Source: a virus
Length of the DNA stretch: 41,519 nt
Direction: 5' to 3' (one strand)
IMG/VR virus record: IMGVR_UViG_3300042934_001367
Coordinates: 1 to 41,519 of that record
The notes under the pieces were generated by a model. It saw only the letters and a program-made list of their open reading frames with translations, made no database searches and had not been told where the DNA came from. The translations under genes and the position numbers were made by a program. Each line of letters begins with the position of its first letter. Position 1 is the first letter of the stretch. Shown here piece by piece: positions 33,613-41,519 of this stretch.

Positions 33613-34004
33613 TACCAAAAGGATTAATAGATGTCGAATTAACCATTCAGGATACGATTGAACAAACTAGAACGTATAAATTATCAGAAACAAACATTCA
33701 AGGCTTTACAGACGATTTAGGAGCCCTGGAACAATATATATATAAAGTGCTTAGTACTGAAAAATATGAATTTCCGATTTATTCGTTTAACTTCGGAATT
33801 GAGCTTGAAAGTCTGATTGGCAGAGATCCTGCATATGTAAAGGTCGAACTTAAAAGAAGAATTAAGAATTGCTTACTCCAGGATAGCCGGATTACAAGTG
33901 TCGAGAACTTTAAATTCACCATCACAGGTGATGAAGCGCTATGCACATTTGATGTGGTAAGTATCTATGGCGAAATAGAGATAACGAAGGAAGTGAACGT
34001 ATAA
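33609..34004 (+). CDS. Baseplate wedge protein, gp25/DUF2634-like (YqbS-like)
   Basis: The protein has 131 residues. YKLSETNIQGFTDDLGALEQ, then IYSFNFGIELESLIGRDPAY, is typical of DUF2634 proteins related to gp25 lysozyme-like wedge parts. It is coupled to the baseplate J gene, sharing one base. Confidence 0.82.
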   Translation: MIPKGLIDVELTIQDTIEQTRTYKLSETNIQGFTDDLGALEQYIYKVLSTEKYEFPIYSFNFGIELESLIGRDPAYVKVELKRRIKNCLLQDSRITSVENFKFTITGDEALCTFDVVSIYGEIEITKEVNV

Positions 34005-35023
34005 TGTTCGAAACAATGATATATGAAAATATTCTTGCTGATATGTTAAACAGGGTTACAAGTGATGTTGACAAGCGTGAAGGCTCAATCATATATGATG
34101 CGCTGGCGCCTTGTGCTTATCAATTGGCACAAACATATTTTTTACTAAATAACTTTATAGACCTGGTAAGCGGCGATACTGCAGTGGGGGAATATCTCGA
34201 TAGAGTTGTTGCTGACTATGGTATTACAAGAAAAGTAGCAACTTATGCAGTAAGACAGATTAACACAACCGGTGTTGTCACAATAGGTACAAGGTGGGGC
34301 TTGGCTGATACAACTTATGTAGTTACTGAACTGATTTCAGCAAATGTTTATAAAGCTCAATGTGAGCAGCTTGGCATGATAGGCAATCAGTATTCCGGAA
34401 CCTTGGATAATATTGATAATGTAGCCGGCATTACAGCAACTTTAACCTCTATACTTATCTCTGGAGCCGATGAAGAAACAGATGACAACCTACGTGCCAG
34501 ATTCTACTCTCAAATACAGTCACCAAGCACATCAGGAAATGCTGACAATTATAAAGAATGGGCTTTGGAAGTACCAGGAGTAGGGGACGCAAAAGTATTT
34601 CCGCTATGGAATGGTGCAGGAACTGTGAAGGTCCTGGTTGTAGACAGTAATATGTCTATTGACGCGGCATTGCCTACAACAGTAGCGGCATATATTGAAA
34701 CAGTAAGACCCATAGGTGCCGCAGTTACCGTTGGCAGTCCTACAAGTCAGACAATCGGTGTTACAGCTAATGTAGTGCTTGACGGCACCCAGCTTTTAGC
34801 TAATGTACAAACAGCTTTTATAGCAGCATTGACGGAATATCTGAAAGACACAGTATTTGAGACTTACAGCGTAAGCTATGCGAAAATAGGCAGTATATTA
34901 CTGGCAACAGCAGGAGTGCAGGATTACAATTCCCTGCTTGTCAACGGTGGTACGGCAAACATAACAATAGGCAATGAGGAAATGCCGATTGCCGGAACAA
35001 TCGCTCTTACGGAGGTGGTATAG
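34004..35023 (+). CDS. Baseplate J-like wedge protein (XkdT-like)
   Basis: The protein has 339 residues. ADMLNRVTSDVDKREGSIIY at the front and GADEETDDNLRARFYSQIQS, then PSTSGNADNYKEWALEVPGV, in the middle are the baseplate J hallmarks. It forms the wedge around the hub. Confidence 0.93.
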   Translation: MFETMIYENILADMLNRVTSDVDKREGSIIYDALAPCAYQLAQTYFLLNNFIDLVSGDTAVGEYLDRVVADYGITRKVATYAVRQINTTGVVTIGTRWGLADTTYVVTELISANVYKAQCEQLGMIGNQYSGTLDNIDNVAGITATLTSILISGADEETDDNLRARFYSQIQSPSTSGNADNYKEWALEVPGVGDAKVFPLWNGAGTVKVLVVDSNMSIDAALPTTVAAYIETVRPIGAAVTVGSPTSQTIGVTANVVLDGTQLLANVQTAFIAALTEYLKDTVFETYSVSYAKIGSILLATAGVQDYNSLLVNGGTANITIGNEEMPIAGTIALTEVV

Positions 35024-35575
35024 TTGGACCTCATAACATTACTTCCGGATTATTATAAGGGTAATATTACCATGGAAGAACTTCAGGGAATCCTGAGTAC
35101 TAATATAAACACTCTTGCCGGAAAACTTGATGAGACGATTGATGAGTGCTTTGTTAATACAGCTTCAGCTTTATTGTCCAGGTATGAAGAAATATACGGA
35201 ATACAGGTTGATGTAAACAAGTCAGATGAATTCCGGCGAGAACGTATTAGAGCGAAAATAAGGGGTATTGGAACAGTAACTAAGCAGATGATCATAGACA
35301 CTGCAGCATCTTTCAGTAATGGTGAAGTTGAGGTTGTTGAGGATCAGTCTAACTATAGTTTTAAAATAAGGTTTGTAGGTGTGAGAGGAATACCTGCTAA
35401 CATGGCAGACCTGACTCTCACGATTGAGGAAATAAAACCGGCTCACCTTGCTTTTACATTTGAGTACACTTATATTACATGGAATGAGTTCGATAATTAT
35501 AACAAGACTTTTGACACCTGGGATGCGCTCAAACTTTCCTGGGATGAGTTTGAAGTATACAAGGAGGTTGTATAA
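35024..35575 (+). CDS. DUF2313-type tail protein (XkdU-like)
   Basis: The protein has 183 residues and starts with TTG behind GGAGGTGG. LLSRYEEIYGIQVDVNKSDE, then FRRERIRAKIRGIGTVTKQM, is the YmfQ/XkdU pattern. The end overlaps the tail-fibre ATG by one base. Such proteins connect wedge and fibres. Confidence 0.86.
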   Translation: MDLITLLPDYYKGNITMEELQGILSTNINTLAGKLDETIDECFVNTASALLSRYEEIYGIQVDVNKSDEFRRERIRAKIRGIGTVTKQMIIDTAASFSNGEVEVVEDQSNYSFKIRFVGVRGIPANMADLTLTIEEIKPAHLAFTFEYTYITWNEFDNYNKTFDTWDALKLSWDEFEVYKEVV

Positions 35576-37767
35576 TGCCAAGTGTAAATAAAACAACAAA
35601 TTTAGGCCTTAATCAGTGGTCGGGTAACGAATACCCAAAGAGATTGGATTTTGTAGAAGATAATGCTACAATAGATGGGGCTGTGGGAAAATTAGCAAAT
35701 CTAGTAACAACTGATAAGACAAATTTAGTAGCAGCAGTCAATGAAGTTAAGGAACAAAATGACAATTTGGAAGCTGAAGTACTTCAACCTGACTACACAC
35801 CGGTATTAAAACGTCAAGAACCTGTGTTCTCAGTTGGTACAGGCTACGACTCAAACAACGTATTACAGGACTTGAAATCAAGCATAATAAAAGGTCAAGT
35901 GCCTATAAATGCAAGGGGTTTGAGTGTTGTAAATTTGTTCGGTTCAGATGGCGACTGTGAAGATATATCAAAATTTAATGCAACACAAGCAACTTTATCG
36001 TTAGATTCCGTCAATAAAGTAAGGGGTTCAAACAGTATTAAATTTACGGCTACTCTCACAAGTGGTTGGTCAAGCATGGCAAAGTGGAATTTTAAACTTG
36101 ATTCTACTAAGTATTATCTTTATACAGGTAATTTGAAAAATGGCACTTTTGCTTCAGGAGTTAGACTGGGTTGTGGCGGTCTTACAAATACAAATTCAAG
36201 TATCGTAACTGCAACTACGTTTACTAGAGTTGGACTTAAAATACCTGGTTCACAAGTTAGAGCAGACGGAACAGTACATCTTACTGCAACAAATGTTATG
36301 GCTACGGATACAGTAGCAGGAAACTGCGCTAACGCAGATTGCTTAATGATACATGAGATAACTGCGGATGAATACAATAATTTAACCGTGGAACAATTAA
36401 TGGTAAAATATCCATACATCAACGGTCTGCAAGGTGTAAACAACGTTGCTGTAAAGAGTGTTGGAAAAAATTTGGTTTACAACGGCAATACAGAATATGG
36501 TGTCGATGGTTGGAATATCGGTGTAGGATGCAGTTTGATTATTGAAAATAGGATGTTTAAAGTTTCAACTGCGGGTACATCAAAGGCAATTTATAGAAAC
36601 ATCAATGTAAAACCAAACACCAATTATTACCTTTCAGCAATTAGTGCTGTTGGAACAGGAACAGCATATTTACAGATACTTGATTTAAACGGTGCAAATA
36701 TAAAAGCAGGTAATGGAGCTTTTAATTCAGGAAATAACAACGTTATACAATTATCTGTAACGATGACAGCTGTTGGCTATATTTATTATGGCATGATACA
36801 AATTGAAGAGGGTACAGTCGCAACAGCTTATGAGCCGTACGTTGAGTCTGTATCTGAAATTCCTGTCGTACTTCACAGCTTGCCAAACAGTGTTAAAGAT
36901 GAAATTGTTGATGGTAAACTTATTAAGAGGATTGCTGAAAAGACGTTGATTGCTAGCGATATTGCTTCGTTAGGTACTGCTCCAATAAATGTTGATGTAG
37001 TAACTTTAAATTTGCTTGATAATCAAGTGGCTGTCAATGGTGGAGCAGCAGCACTTGGCAATGCCATTGTGAATGGCTATACAGAAACACCAAGAACAGG
37101 ATATGATTCTTCTACAAATATAGGAAAGTTTTTTATAAGTGACTCTGCTTATGGAACAGGAAAAATTTGTTTGTGTGTCGCAAAAGGCACATACGCAAAC
37201 TCAGCCGCTGCACAAGCAGCACTTGCAGGAACTAGATTAATCTATCAACGTACAACACCAATAGTTGAAGACTTGGTAACACCTTTGACAGTATTTCCAA
37301 ACGGCACAATATCAGTTGAGTCTGATATGGAAACAACAATGCCTGAGTTGAATTTTGCTTATCCTTTGGACATGGCAAGTGTGATTGCTAGGTTGAATGA
37401 AGCTGTTAATCAAAATGCGAAGTTAATACAGGATAAAGCAGATAAAGAGCAGGAAGATTGGATAACGGCAACACTACAAAATGGTTGGACAGGTACGTTA
37501 CAGTACAGAAAAAATCAAATAGGGCAACTTGAACTTAAGGCGAGTATAACAGCAGGTACAGTTACTATAGGAACAGCTATAACATCTATGCCTACAGGAT
37601 ATAGACCAACAAATGTTAACGCACCGATTGTTGCTTATGATACTTCAGGAACTTGTCTTTTGGGTCTGACTTTACTCGCATCGAGTGATTTAAGGCTTTA
37701 TGCCCCATCAACTGGGTGGACAACTGGTAAAGTGTATATGTTTGATGTTGTTATTGCTTTAGGATAG
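35575..37767 (+). CDS. Tail fibre / receptor-binding protein
   Basis: The protein has 730 residues. The N-terminal anchor MPSVNKTTNLGLNQWSGNEY, then PKRLDFVEDNATIDGAVG, attaches to the baseplate. The middle carries carbohydrate-binding-like beta sandwiches (residues about 110-290 and 300-420). The last 90 residues are a tip domain (WTGTLQYRKNQIGQLELKAS). It probably decides host range. Confidence 0.85.
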   Translation: MPSVNKTTNLGLNQWSGNEYPKRLDFVEDNATIDGAVGKLANLVTTDKTNLVAAVNEVKEQNDNLEAEVLQPDYTPVLKRQEPVFSVGTGYDSNNVLQDLKSSIIKGQVPINARGLSVVNLFGSDGDCEDISKFNATQATLSLDSVNKVRGSNSIKFTATLTSGWSSMAKWNFKLDSTKYYLYTGNLKNGTFASGVRLGCGGLTNTNSSIVTATTFTRVGLKIPGSQVRADGTVHLTATNVMATDTVAGNCANADCLMIHEITADEYNNLTVEQLMVKYPYINGLQGVNNVAVKSVGKNLVYNGNTEYGVDGWNIGVGCSLIIENRMFKVSTAGTSKAIYRNINVKPNTNYYLSAISAVGTGTAYLQILDLNGANIKAGNGAFNSGNNNVIQLSVTMTAVGYIYYGMIQIEEGTVATAYEPYVESVSEIPVVLHSLPNSVKDEIVDGKLIKRIAEKTLIASDIASLGTAPINVDVVTLNLLDNQVAVNGGAAALGNAIVNGYTETPRTGYDSSTNIGKFFISDSAYGTGKICLCVAKGTYANSAAAQAALAGTRLIYQRTTPIVEDLVTPLTVFPNGTISVESDMETTMPELNFAYPLDMASVIARLNEAVNQNAKLIQDKADKEQEDWITATLQNGWTGTLQYRKNQIGQLELKASITAGTVTIGTAITSMPTGYRPTNVNAPIVAYDTSGTCLLGLTLLASSDLRLYAPSTGWTTGKVYMFDVVIALG

Positions 37768-37776
37768 GAGGTACTT

Positions 37777-38079
37777 ATGTTAAAACAAATATATGAAATA
37801 GATGGATTTGGTTACTTAAAAGAAATAAAAGTTGCGGATTTTAACAAAGATGATAATTGCACAGAAGAACTTGCAGAAAATATAGTAATTGCAGACATTC
37901 CGCAAGGTTTATATCGTGCTAAATGGAACGGTACAGAGTGGATTGAAGATATGCCACGAGCTGAGATTGACGCATTGAATAATGTGCTTAAAGAGCCAAC
38001 AGAAATAGAAATGCTACAACAAGAATTAGCAGGCACAAATGCTATGCTGCTTGAATTTATGGAATCTATGTTAATGTAG
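37777..38079 (+). CDS. Tail fibre-associated protein (XkdW-like)
   Basis: The protein has 100 residues. Its position directly behind the fibre gene and the pattern (IPQGLYRAKWNGTEWIEDMP, then a helical tail) match small proteins that assist fibre assembly or attach to fibres. GGAGG precedes the ATG. Confidence 0.65.
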   Translation: MLKQIYEIDGFGYLKEIKVADFNKDDNCTEELAENIVIADIPQGLYRAKWNGTEWIEDMPRAEIDALNNVLKEPTEIEMLQQELAGTNAMLLEFMESMLM

Positions 38080-38094
38080 AAGGGAGAAAACAAA

Positions 38095-38301
38095 ATGGCA
38101 ATAAACAATTTATTAGTAAAAGCTTATGCAGTAAATATTTTTAAATATGGAAACAGGGCATTTTCAACAATCCCAACAGAATATGTTGAACCTGTAAAAC
38201 AGTACGCAGCTACAAATTTTACACTGCAAGAAATCGACAACGCTTTAGAAAAAGGTTACATTACAGAGCAAGAATATACTGAAACATTGGCTCTTGTTTA
38301 G
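38095..38301 (+). CDS. XkdX-like small protein
   Basis: The protein has 68 residues. FTLQEIDNALEKGYITEQEY is the signature of the XkdX family, normally the last gene of the tail module before lysis genes. AAGGGAG lies upstream. Confidence 0.72.
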   Translation: MAINNLLVKAYAVNIFKYGNRAFSTIPTEYVEPVKQYAATNFTLQEIDNALEKGYITEQEYTETLALV

Positions 38302-38327
38302 GGAACAAAAGAAAAATTTCGTAGCCT

Positions 38328-38356
38328 AAAAGGATCTCTTCCGGAGGTCCTTTTTA
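38328..38356 (+). terminator. Terminator at the end of the tail module
   Basis: AAAAGGATCTC-type arm (38328-38338) pairs with GAGGTCCTTTT-type arm (38344-38354) with one G-U, followed by Ts. It separates tail and lysis transcripts. Confidence 0.75.
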
Positions 38357-38386
38357 TATTAAAAATTATAATTGCGAGGTGTTGGA

Positions 38387-38881
38387 TTGAATGATTATTT
38401 AAAAAATGCATTTGAAAACGTGCAGCCAATAGCAGCACTATTTCTAAGTGCAATAATGTATGTTCTATTTCCAGAGAGCTCATATTTGACAGCTTTTTGT
38501 GCAGTAGTAGGTGTAATGGTGTTAGACATCATTACAAAGTATTACTCAATTGCTGTCCATCATGGGGGGCTATGGAAGAGCATAAGAGGCAAGTATATCA
38601 ATAGCAATAGTATGTGGGTGGGAACATCAAGAAAAATATTTGCATATCTGATAATTTTCATAATGGTTGGCTTAAGTTATAGGGTATCACCGGTTGCCGG
38701 AGTAGCAGCATTTCTCGGTACGGTTGTTTACTCTATTTTATTTTTACGTGAATGCCAATCCATACTGGAAAATTTAGATGATGCCGGCAGTGATGTGAAG
38801 TGGCTGCTCGCTATAGTCAAACACAGAAAAGAAAAGATATTGGAAGAGGAGGGAGTTGCTAAAGATGATGAAGCTCTATGA
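38387..38881 (+). CDS. Holin (TcdE / phage_holin_4 family)
   Basis: The protein has 164 residues from TTG 38387, behind GAGGTG. Hydrophobic helices span about 14-33, 37-54 and 93-120, with VMVLDIITKYYSIAV and a charged C-terminus. It should form membrane lesions that release the endolysin. It overlaps the endolysin gene by 17 bases. Confidence 0.87.
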   Translation: MNDYLKNAFENVQPIAALFLSAIMYVLFPESSYLTAFCAVVGVMVLDIITKYYSIAVHHGGLWKSIRGKYINSNSMWVGTSRKIFAYLIIFIMVGLSYRVSPVAGVAAFLGTVVYSILFLRECQSILENLDDAGSDVKWLLAIVKHRKEKILEEEGVAKDDEAL

Positions 38882-39485
38882 CGGAGAGTATAAAATAACG
38901 TCTTGGTTTGGTCCTCGAAAACTAGATAATGGTGATACCAGGACGCATAAAGGGATAGATTGTGTTGGCTTGACTTCCAAAAATGTATTAGCATTATGTG
39001 ATGCAACGGTTGTCAGCTCACAAATCATCCTGGATAAAACAAACGCAACTTGGGAGTGGGGGAACTACATTAAGCTTGATGATGGCCATGGCTATTATCC
39101 TCATTATTGCCATTTATCAAAGCGCCTGTTGGCCAAGGGGCAGAAGGTTAAAAAGGGACAGATTGTAGGGGTAGAAGGACAGACTGGATACAGCTTCGGA
39201 AGTCATCTTCATTTTGAAGTTAGAAATTCCAAGGGTGTTTCGATAGATCCTCAGGAGTATTTTACAATATTGGAAGAAAGAGAAAAAGGAAGAGAGGTTA
39301 AGCAGCTCATGGAGGAAGTGAAGAGATATAAGAACATTAAGGACATGCCTGAATGGATGCAGGTGTATGTAAAGGGTTGGGTTGATAAAGGTTATATCAA
39401 AGGTAACAGCTCCGGAGAACTTGATTTTTCGGATGACATGATCAGAGTTTTAATAATTTCAGAGAGAATGCAGGGAGGTAAATAA
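38865..39485 (+). CDS. Endolysin, M23 metallopeptidase
   Basis: The protein has 206 residues from ATG 38865, behind GAGGAGGG. The zinc site HxxxD is H28 and D32 (THKGIDCVG), with H80, H83 and HLH (114-116) completing the lysostaphin-like active site. The last 50 residues (MPEWMQVYVKGWVDKGYIKG) look like a wall-binding SLH-like module. It cuts peptide cross-links of peptidoglycan. Confidence 0.9.
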   Translation: MMKLYDGEYKITSWFGPRKLDNGDTRTHKGIDCVGLTSKNVLALCDATVVSSQIILDKTNATWEWGNYIKLDDGHGYYPHYCHLSKRLLAKGQKVKKGQIVGVEGQTGYSFGSHLHFEVRNSKGVSIDPQEYFTILEEREKGREVKQLMEEVKRYKNIKDMPEWMQVYVKGWVDKGYIKGNSSGELDFSDDMIRVLIISERMQGGK

Positions 39486-39851
39486 ATGGAGAATGTAATG
39501 TATCAAATAGCAAGTTTAATATTGACAATAATAGGGCTCGTATTGACCTATTATGTTGTGCCATGGCTAAGGACCAAGGCGACAAAAGAACAGCTCATAT
39601 CAGTTGAGATGTGGGTTAACATCGCTGTGGCTGCGGCTGAACAGATGAAAGCTGCCGGCTTAATTACTGGTGATAAGAAAACAGAAGTTGTTAAATTTAT
39701 TAGAAATAAGGGCGTCACTATTACAGATCAGGAACTTGATGCCTTGATAGAAGCTGCAGTATTTGAAATTAACAAAGCTAAAAATTTATTATTTACTGAT
39801 TTGGCTTTGCAGGGAGAGACGGAAGCTACTACAGAGACTGACCAGGTGTAA
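39486..39851 (+). CDS. LLH-type holin
   Basis: The protein has 121 residues. One N-terminal membrane helix (IASLILTIIGLVLTYYVVPW) is followed by the family's helical part (WVNIAVAAAEQMKAAGLITG). It is a phage_holin_LLH member. Two holin-type genes flanking one endolysin suggest a holin plus helper or antiholin arrangement. Confidence 0.86.
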   Translation: MENVMYQIASLILTIIGLVLTYYVVPWLRTKATKEQLISVEMWVNIAVAAAEQMKAAGLITGDKKTEVVKFIRNKGVTITDQELDALIEAAVFEINKAKNLLFTDLALQGETEATTETDQV

Positions 39852-39866
39852 AGCCTGGCCTTTTTT
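39843..39866 (+). terminator. Terminator after the lysis genes
   Basis: CCAGG (39843-39847) pairs with CCTGG (39854-39858) and six Ts follow. The stop codon of the holin lies in the loop. Confidence 0.75.
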
Positions 39867-39867
39867 A

Positions 39868-39939
39868 TTTTGTAATGATGGGCATGAACATGAATTTAGA
39901 GTAGCTACCTTAATTGAAGATCCTATTGGTGAATAATAG
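39868..39939 (+). pseudogene. Possible 3' remnant of a lost gene
   Basis: After the lysis terminator one frame reads FCNDGHEHEFRVATLIEDPI, then GE and a double stop (TAA TAG). It has no start codon or ribosome site. The residues are protein-like rather than random, and the stretch is followed at once by a perfect terminator. It may be the tail end of a phage or host gene trimmed by recombination. Confidence 0.3.
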
Positions 39940-39947
39940 TAAGTAGG

Positions 39948-39975
39948 AGCTCTGGACGATCCAGAGCTTTTTTAT
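39948..39975 (+). terminator. Second strong terminator at the phage right end
   Basis: AGCTCTGG (39948-39955) pairs perfectly with CCAGAGCT (39961-39968) around ACGAT, followed by six Ts. A further G+C-rich hairpin with one mismatch lies at 39996-40017 (GGGCGAGG/CCCCGCCC). Confidence 0.82.
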
Positions 39976-40044
39976 TGCCCAAAGAATAAATCATAGGGCG
40001 AGGATTAATCCCCGCCCCGAGTAGACCAAATATATTTTTAAAAA

Positions 40045-40296
40045 CTATCGACAATGATGGTTATTGTTTTCTTCCAGAGCATCTTCAAGCAATTCTTCTA
40101 AACACTCGAAAACACATTCGCAGTCACATCTTCTGCCAGTTCTACCAGCAACATCATTATTATTTCTATGACAATGATGTTTGTTATTTTCTCCAAGTGC
40201 GTCTTCAAGCAATTCTAATAAGCATTCGAAAACACATTCGCAGTCACATCTTCTACCAGTTCTACCAGCAACATTACCATTATTTTTATTACTCAT
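40045..40296 (-). CDS. Tandem-duplicated Cys/His-rich protein
   Basis: The protein has 83 residues from ATG 40296, preceded by AAAGGTGGTGA; an upstream in-frame ATG at 40326 lacks a ribosome site. It is two near-identical 40-residue units, each with GRTGRRCDCECVFECL, then an ELLEDAL helix and a HHC end. So Cys and His are regularly placed and metal binding is likely. Spore-coat or small metal-storage proteins, or a peptide precursor, are possibilities, none shown. It is on the strand of the host NAD kinase and may be host DNA. Confidence 0.68.
   Translation of the reverse strand: MSNKNNGNVAGRTGRRCDCECVFECLLELLEDALGENNKHHCHRNNNDVAGRTGRRCDCECVFECLEELLEDALEENNNHHCR
40051..40290. repeat. Two 120-bp tandem repeats
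   Basis: Units 40051-40170 and 40171-40290 are aligned without gaps and differ at scattered positions, mostly outside the segment coding for GRTGRRCDCECVFEC. Each unit equals 40 codons, so the protein gained exactly one extra module. Confidence 0.85.
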
Positions 40297-40394
40297 AAAT
40301 ATCACCACCTTTTTAGGTAAGCTCATTTTTAATATATTCCATTACTCAAAAAGTGTGACAGTATGTCCGATTTGAAAAGATTTATGGGTACTTA

Positions 40395-40425
40395 ATAAAA
40401 AACCGGAGGTAATCAATCTCCGGCT
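40395..40425 (-). terminator. Minus-strand terminator
   Basis: Read on the minus strand, CCGGAG (40423-40418) pairs with CTCCGG (40408-40403), followed by six T residues and TATT. It would end leftward transcripts from the NAD kinase side before the Cys-rich gene. Confidence 0.7.
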
Positions 40426-40503
40426 GACTCTGATATTAACCATATACTGCCTGGCAGGTGGTATAATATATTATATGCTTGCGTATTGTTTAAGTTCATA
40501 TTT

Positions 40504-40525
40504 GACGGCAAAAAAACGGCAAAAA
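40504..40525 (+). repeat. Tandem arm-type repeats, possible integrase sites
   Basis: GACGGCAAAAA (40504-40514) is followed directly by AACGGCAAAAA (40515-40525). Short direct repeats of this GACGGCAAA type flank integrase genes or attachment cores in Firmicutes prophages as I recall. They would place attR within roughly the next 150 bases. No core can be fixed without the left junction. Confidence 0.4.
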
Positions 40526-40715
40526 CTTAGTTCTTGACGTTTCTATTTTGTACGATATTTCAATTCATGTGCTTTAAAGATACATTGTATTTTCAAGGCA
40601 GTTCTAAATTAACACTTTTTGAGCTGAATTTGAAATACTTATACTGAAAATGTAAAATTAATAGCAGCAAAGGAAATTTCAATGCTGCTATTTTGCTGAC
40701 TATATTCAATTAATT

Positions 40716-41519
40716 TTATAAGAATTTTTCCTTAATAACATTCCAGTAGTTGAAGGTTCCTGTTGAAAGTCTTTTGATTATTCGTTTTGAAGTTCTGAAA
40801 TGTACACATTCTATTTCGTCATATTCATACAGTTCTCCATCTGCAGACAAGGCGAAAAAGTAGTCATTTTTTCCTTCAGGATAAAGTGTTATTTCAAATT
40901 CAGGCGGAACGATTATGCTGCAGTCAAGGCATCTGTATGCGTTTGAAATAATGGGAGACAATGGCGTAAGCTGCAGTGTCTTCAGCGAAGGATACACAAG
41001 ACTGCCTCCTGCAGATTTGTTGTAAGCGGAACTTCCCAGAGGCGATGATATGATTAAACCGTCTCCGCTTATTTTTTCCAGGTGGTTTGATGCTATGAAC
41101 ACATCAAGATGAATGGTCTTCATGTCTTTTCTTTTAAGTATTATGTCATTGATAGCATATATTTTTTCTGCTTGCCCTGAGGTTATTATTTCGCTTTCTA
41201 TAAGGTTCACGTTTGTAATGGAAAATTTGCCTTCCTTGTAATCATGGATGAAACTTTCCATGTTTTCAGGAGTGATTTCAGGATAAAATCCGAGGGTTCC
41301 GGTATTAATTCCAATGAAAGGTATACGTGAAAAATTGCTTTCCCTTACACCTCTTAGAAATGCTCCGTCTCCGCCTATGGTAATGTTAAGCTCTGCTTCT
41401 TCACAGAAACCGTCATAATAACTATAGCCGTACTCTTTTAGTATATCTATGAGCTTCTGTTTTATTTCCAGCGTATAACTATCATAGTTTGCAGCTATAT
41501 TTATTAACTTATCCTTCAT
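40716..41519 (-). CDS. nadK: NAD kinase
   Basis: The protein has 267 residues, complete; its ATG is the last three bases of the window. It phosphorylates NAD to NADP in the cytosol. Visible motifs: GGDGAFLRG (49-57), GINTGTLGF (70-78), AINDIILKR (122-130), SGDGLIISSPLGSSAYNKSA (151-170), then GGSLVYPSL. The length matches the short Firmicutes form. It is a host housekeeping gene and places the right prophage boundary to its left. Confidence 0.93.
   Translation of the reverse strand: MKDKLINIAANYDSYTLEIKQKLIDILKEYGYSYYDGFCEEAELNITIGGDGAFLRGVRESNFSRIPFIGINTGTLGFYPEITPENMESFIHDYKEGKFSITNVNLIESEIITSGQAEKIYAINDIILKRKDMKTIHLDVFIASNHLEKISGDGLIISSPLGSSAYNKSAGGSLVYPSLKTLQLTPLSPIISNAYRCLDCSIIVPPEFEITLYPEGKNDYFFALSADGELYEYDEIECVHFRTSKRIIKRLSTGTFNYWNVIKEKFL

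Larger units (their letters stand above)
40327..40715. other. Intergenic region, likely attR zone
   Basis: No gene is visible. It holds a minus-strand terminator (40395-40425), a palindrome CTGCCTGGCAG followed by TATAAT near 40450-40465, and direct repeats at 40504-40525. AT-rich, with no protein-like frame of note. The phage-host junction probably lies here. Confidence 0.45.

Noticed and set aside
35895-36443. Open minus-strand frames under the tail fibre gene and similar long antisense frames elsewhere
   Set aside because: They lack ribosome sites and lie wholly within well-supported genes; they arise from AT-rich codon use.
40450-40465. Palindrome CTGCCTGGCAG with TATAAT as a promoter
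   Set aside because: No acceptable -35 at 16-18 bases and no gene downstream on that strand; noted only as a possible site in the attR zone.
1-41519. CRISPR arrays, tRNA, rRNA, insertion sequences
   Set aside because: No regular 25-40 base repeats with spacers, no cloverleaf with a CCA or GTTCRA-type arm noticed, and no transposase-like protein. The only tandem repeats found are listed as features.
1-41519. Integrase or recombinase gene
   Set aside because: No frame carries tyrosine or serine recombinase motifs. The integrase is presumed outside the left edge; the prophage is therefore not shown whole.

Overview
The window is a nearly complete temperate phage integrated in a low-GC Clostridia-type Firmicute genome. 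The evidence is the AT-rich composition, the strong AGGAGG-type ribosome sites, frequent TTG/GTG starts, a PBSX/skin-like (XkdK/XkdM/XkdN/XkdT-type) contractile-tail module, and a host NAD kinase gene at the right edge. Species cannot be named from the sequence. No integrase is visible. By the usual layout it should lie just left of position 1, so the left attachment site is outside the window.

Layout. 1-1562 is the lysogeny switch: an ImmA-type metalloprotease and a two-domain repressor on the minus strand, a Cro-like regulator on the plus strand, and between them five 15-bp operators arranged around two divergent promoters. 1563-7026 is the early region: ParB-like protein, excisionase-like HTH protein, a membrane-anchored 3D-domain protein and many small zinc-ribbon or unknown proteins. 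It includes one reading frame broken by a stop and one gene whose best ribosome site points to an AUA codon. 7080-16606 is replication and recombination: SMC-like ATPase, Sak4-like ATPase, DUF669 protein, DEAH helicase, primase-helicase, an origin-like repeat cluster with a large hairpin, Dam-type methylase, RusA resolvase, and a sigma-like late regulator.

16607-18850 is an insertion-like cassette (promoter, gene, terminator) between the late regulator and the terminase. It encodes a 651-residue NACHT-family STAND NTPase, which is the best candidate for a phage-carried defence system here. 18908-29898 is packaging, head and connector: TerS, TerL, portal, MuF protein with a C-terminal toxin-like domain followed by a probable immunity gene, a second promoter-gene-terminator cassette with a glycine-zipper protein, scaffold, capsid, four connector proteins, sheath and tube. 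29491-38301 is the rest of the contractile tail, including a clear -1 frameshift site (A AAA AAC) in the tail-assembly chaperone gene. 38387-39851 is lysis: holin, M23 endopeptidase, LLH-type holin.

39852-41519 is the right junction. It holds a terminator, a short coding remnant, a duplicated Cys/His-rich protein gene on the minus strand, tandem integrase-arm-like repeats that may mark attR, and a complete host NAD kinase gene on the minus strand.

Working logic (inference): the repressor is probably inactivated by ImmA-type proteolysis. The early operon then supplies replication and recombination proteins, and the late regulator switches on packaging, structure and lysis genes. The NACHT protein, the MuF toxin/immunity pair and the glycine-zipper gene look like accessory cargo that benefits the lysogen or the phage in competition.
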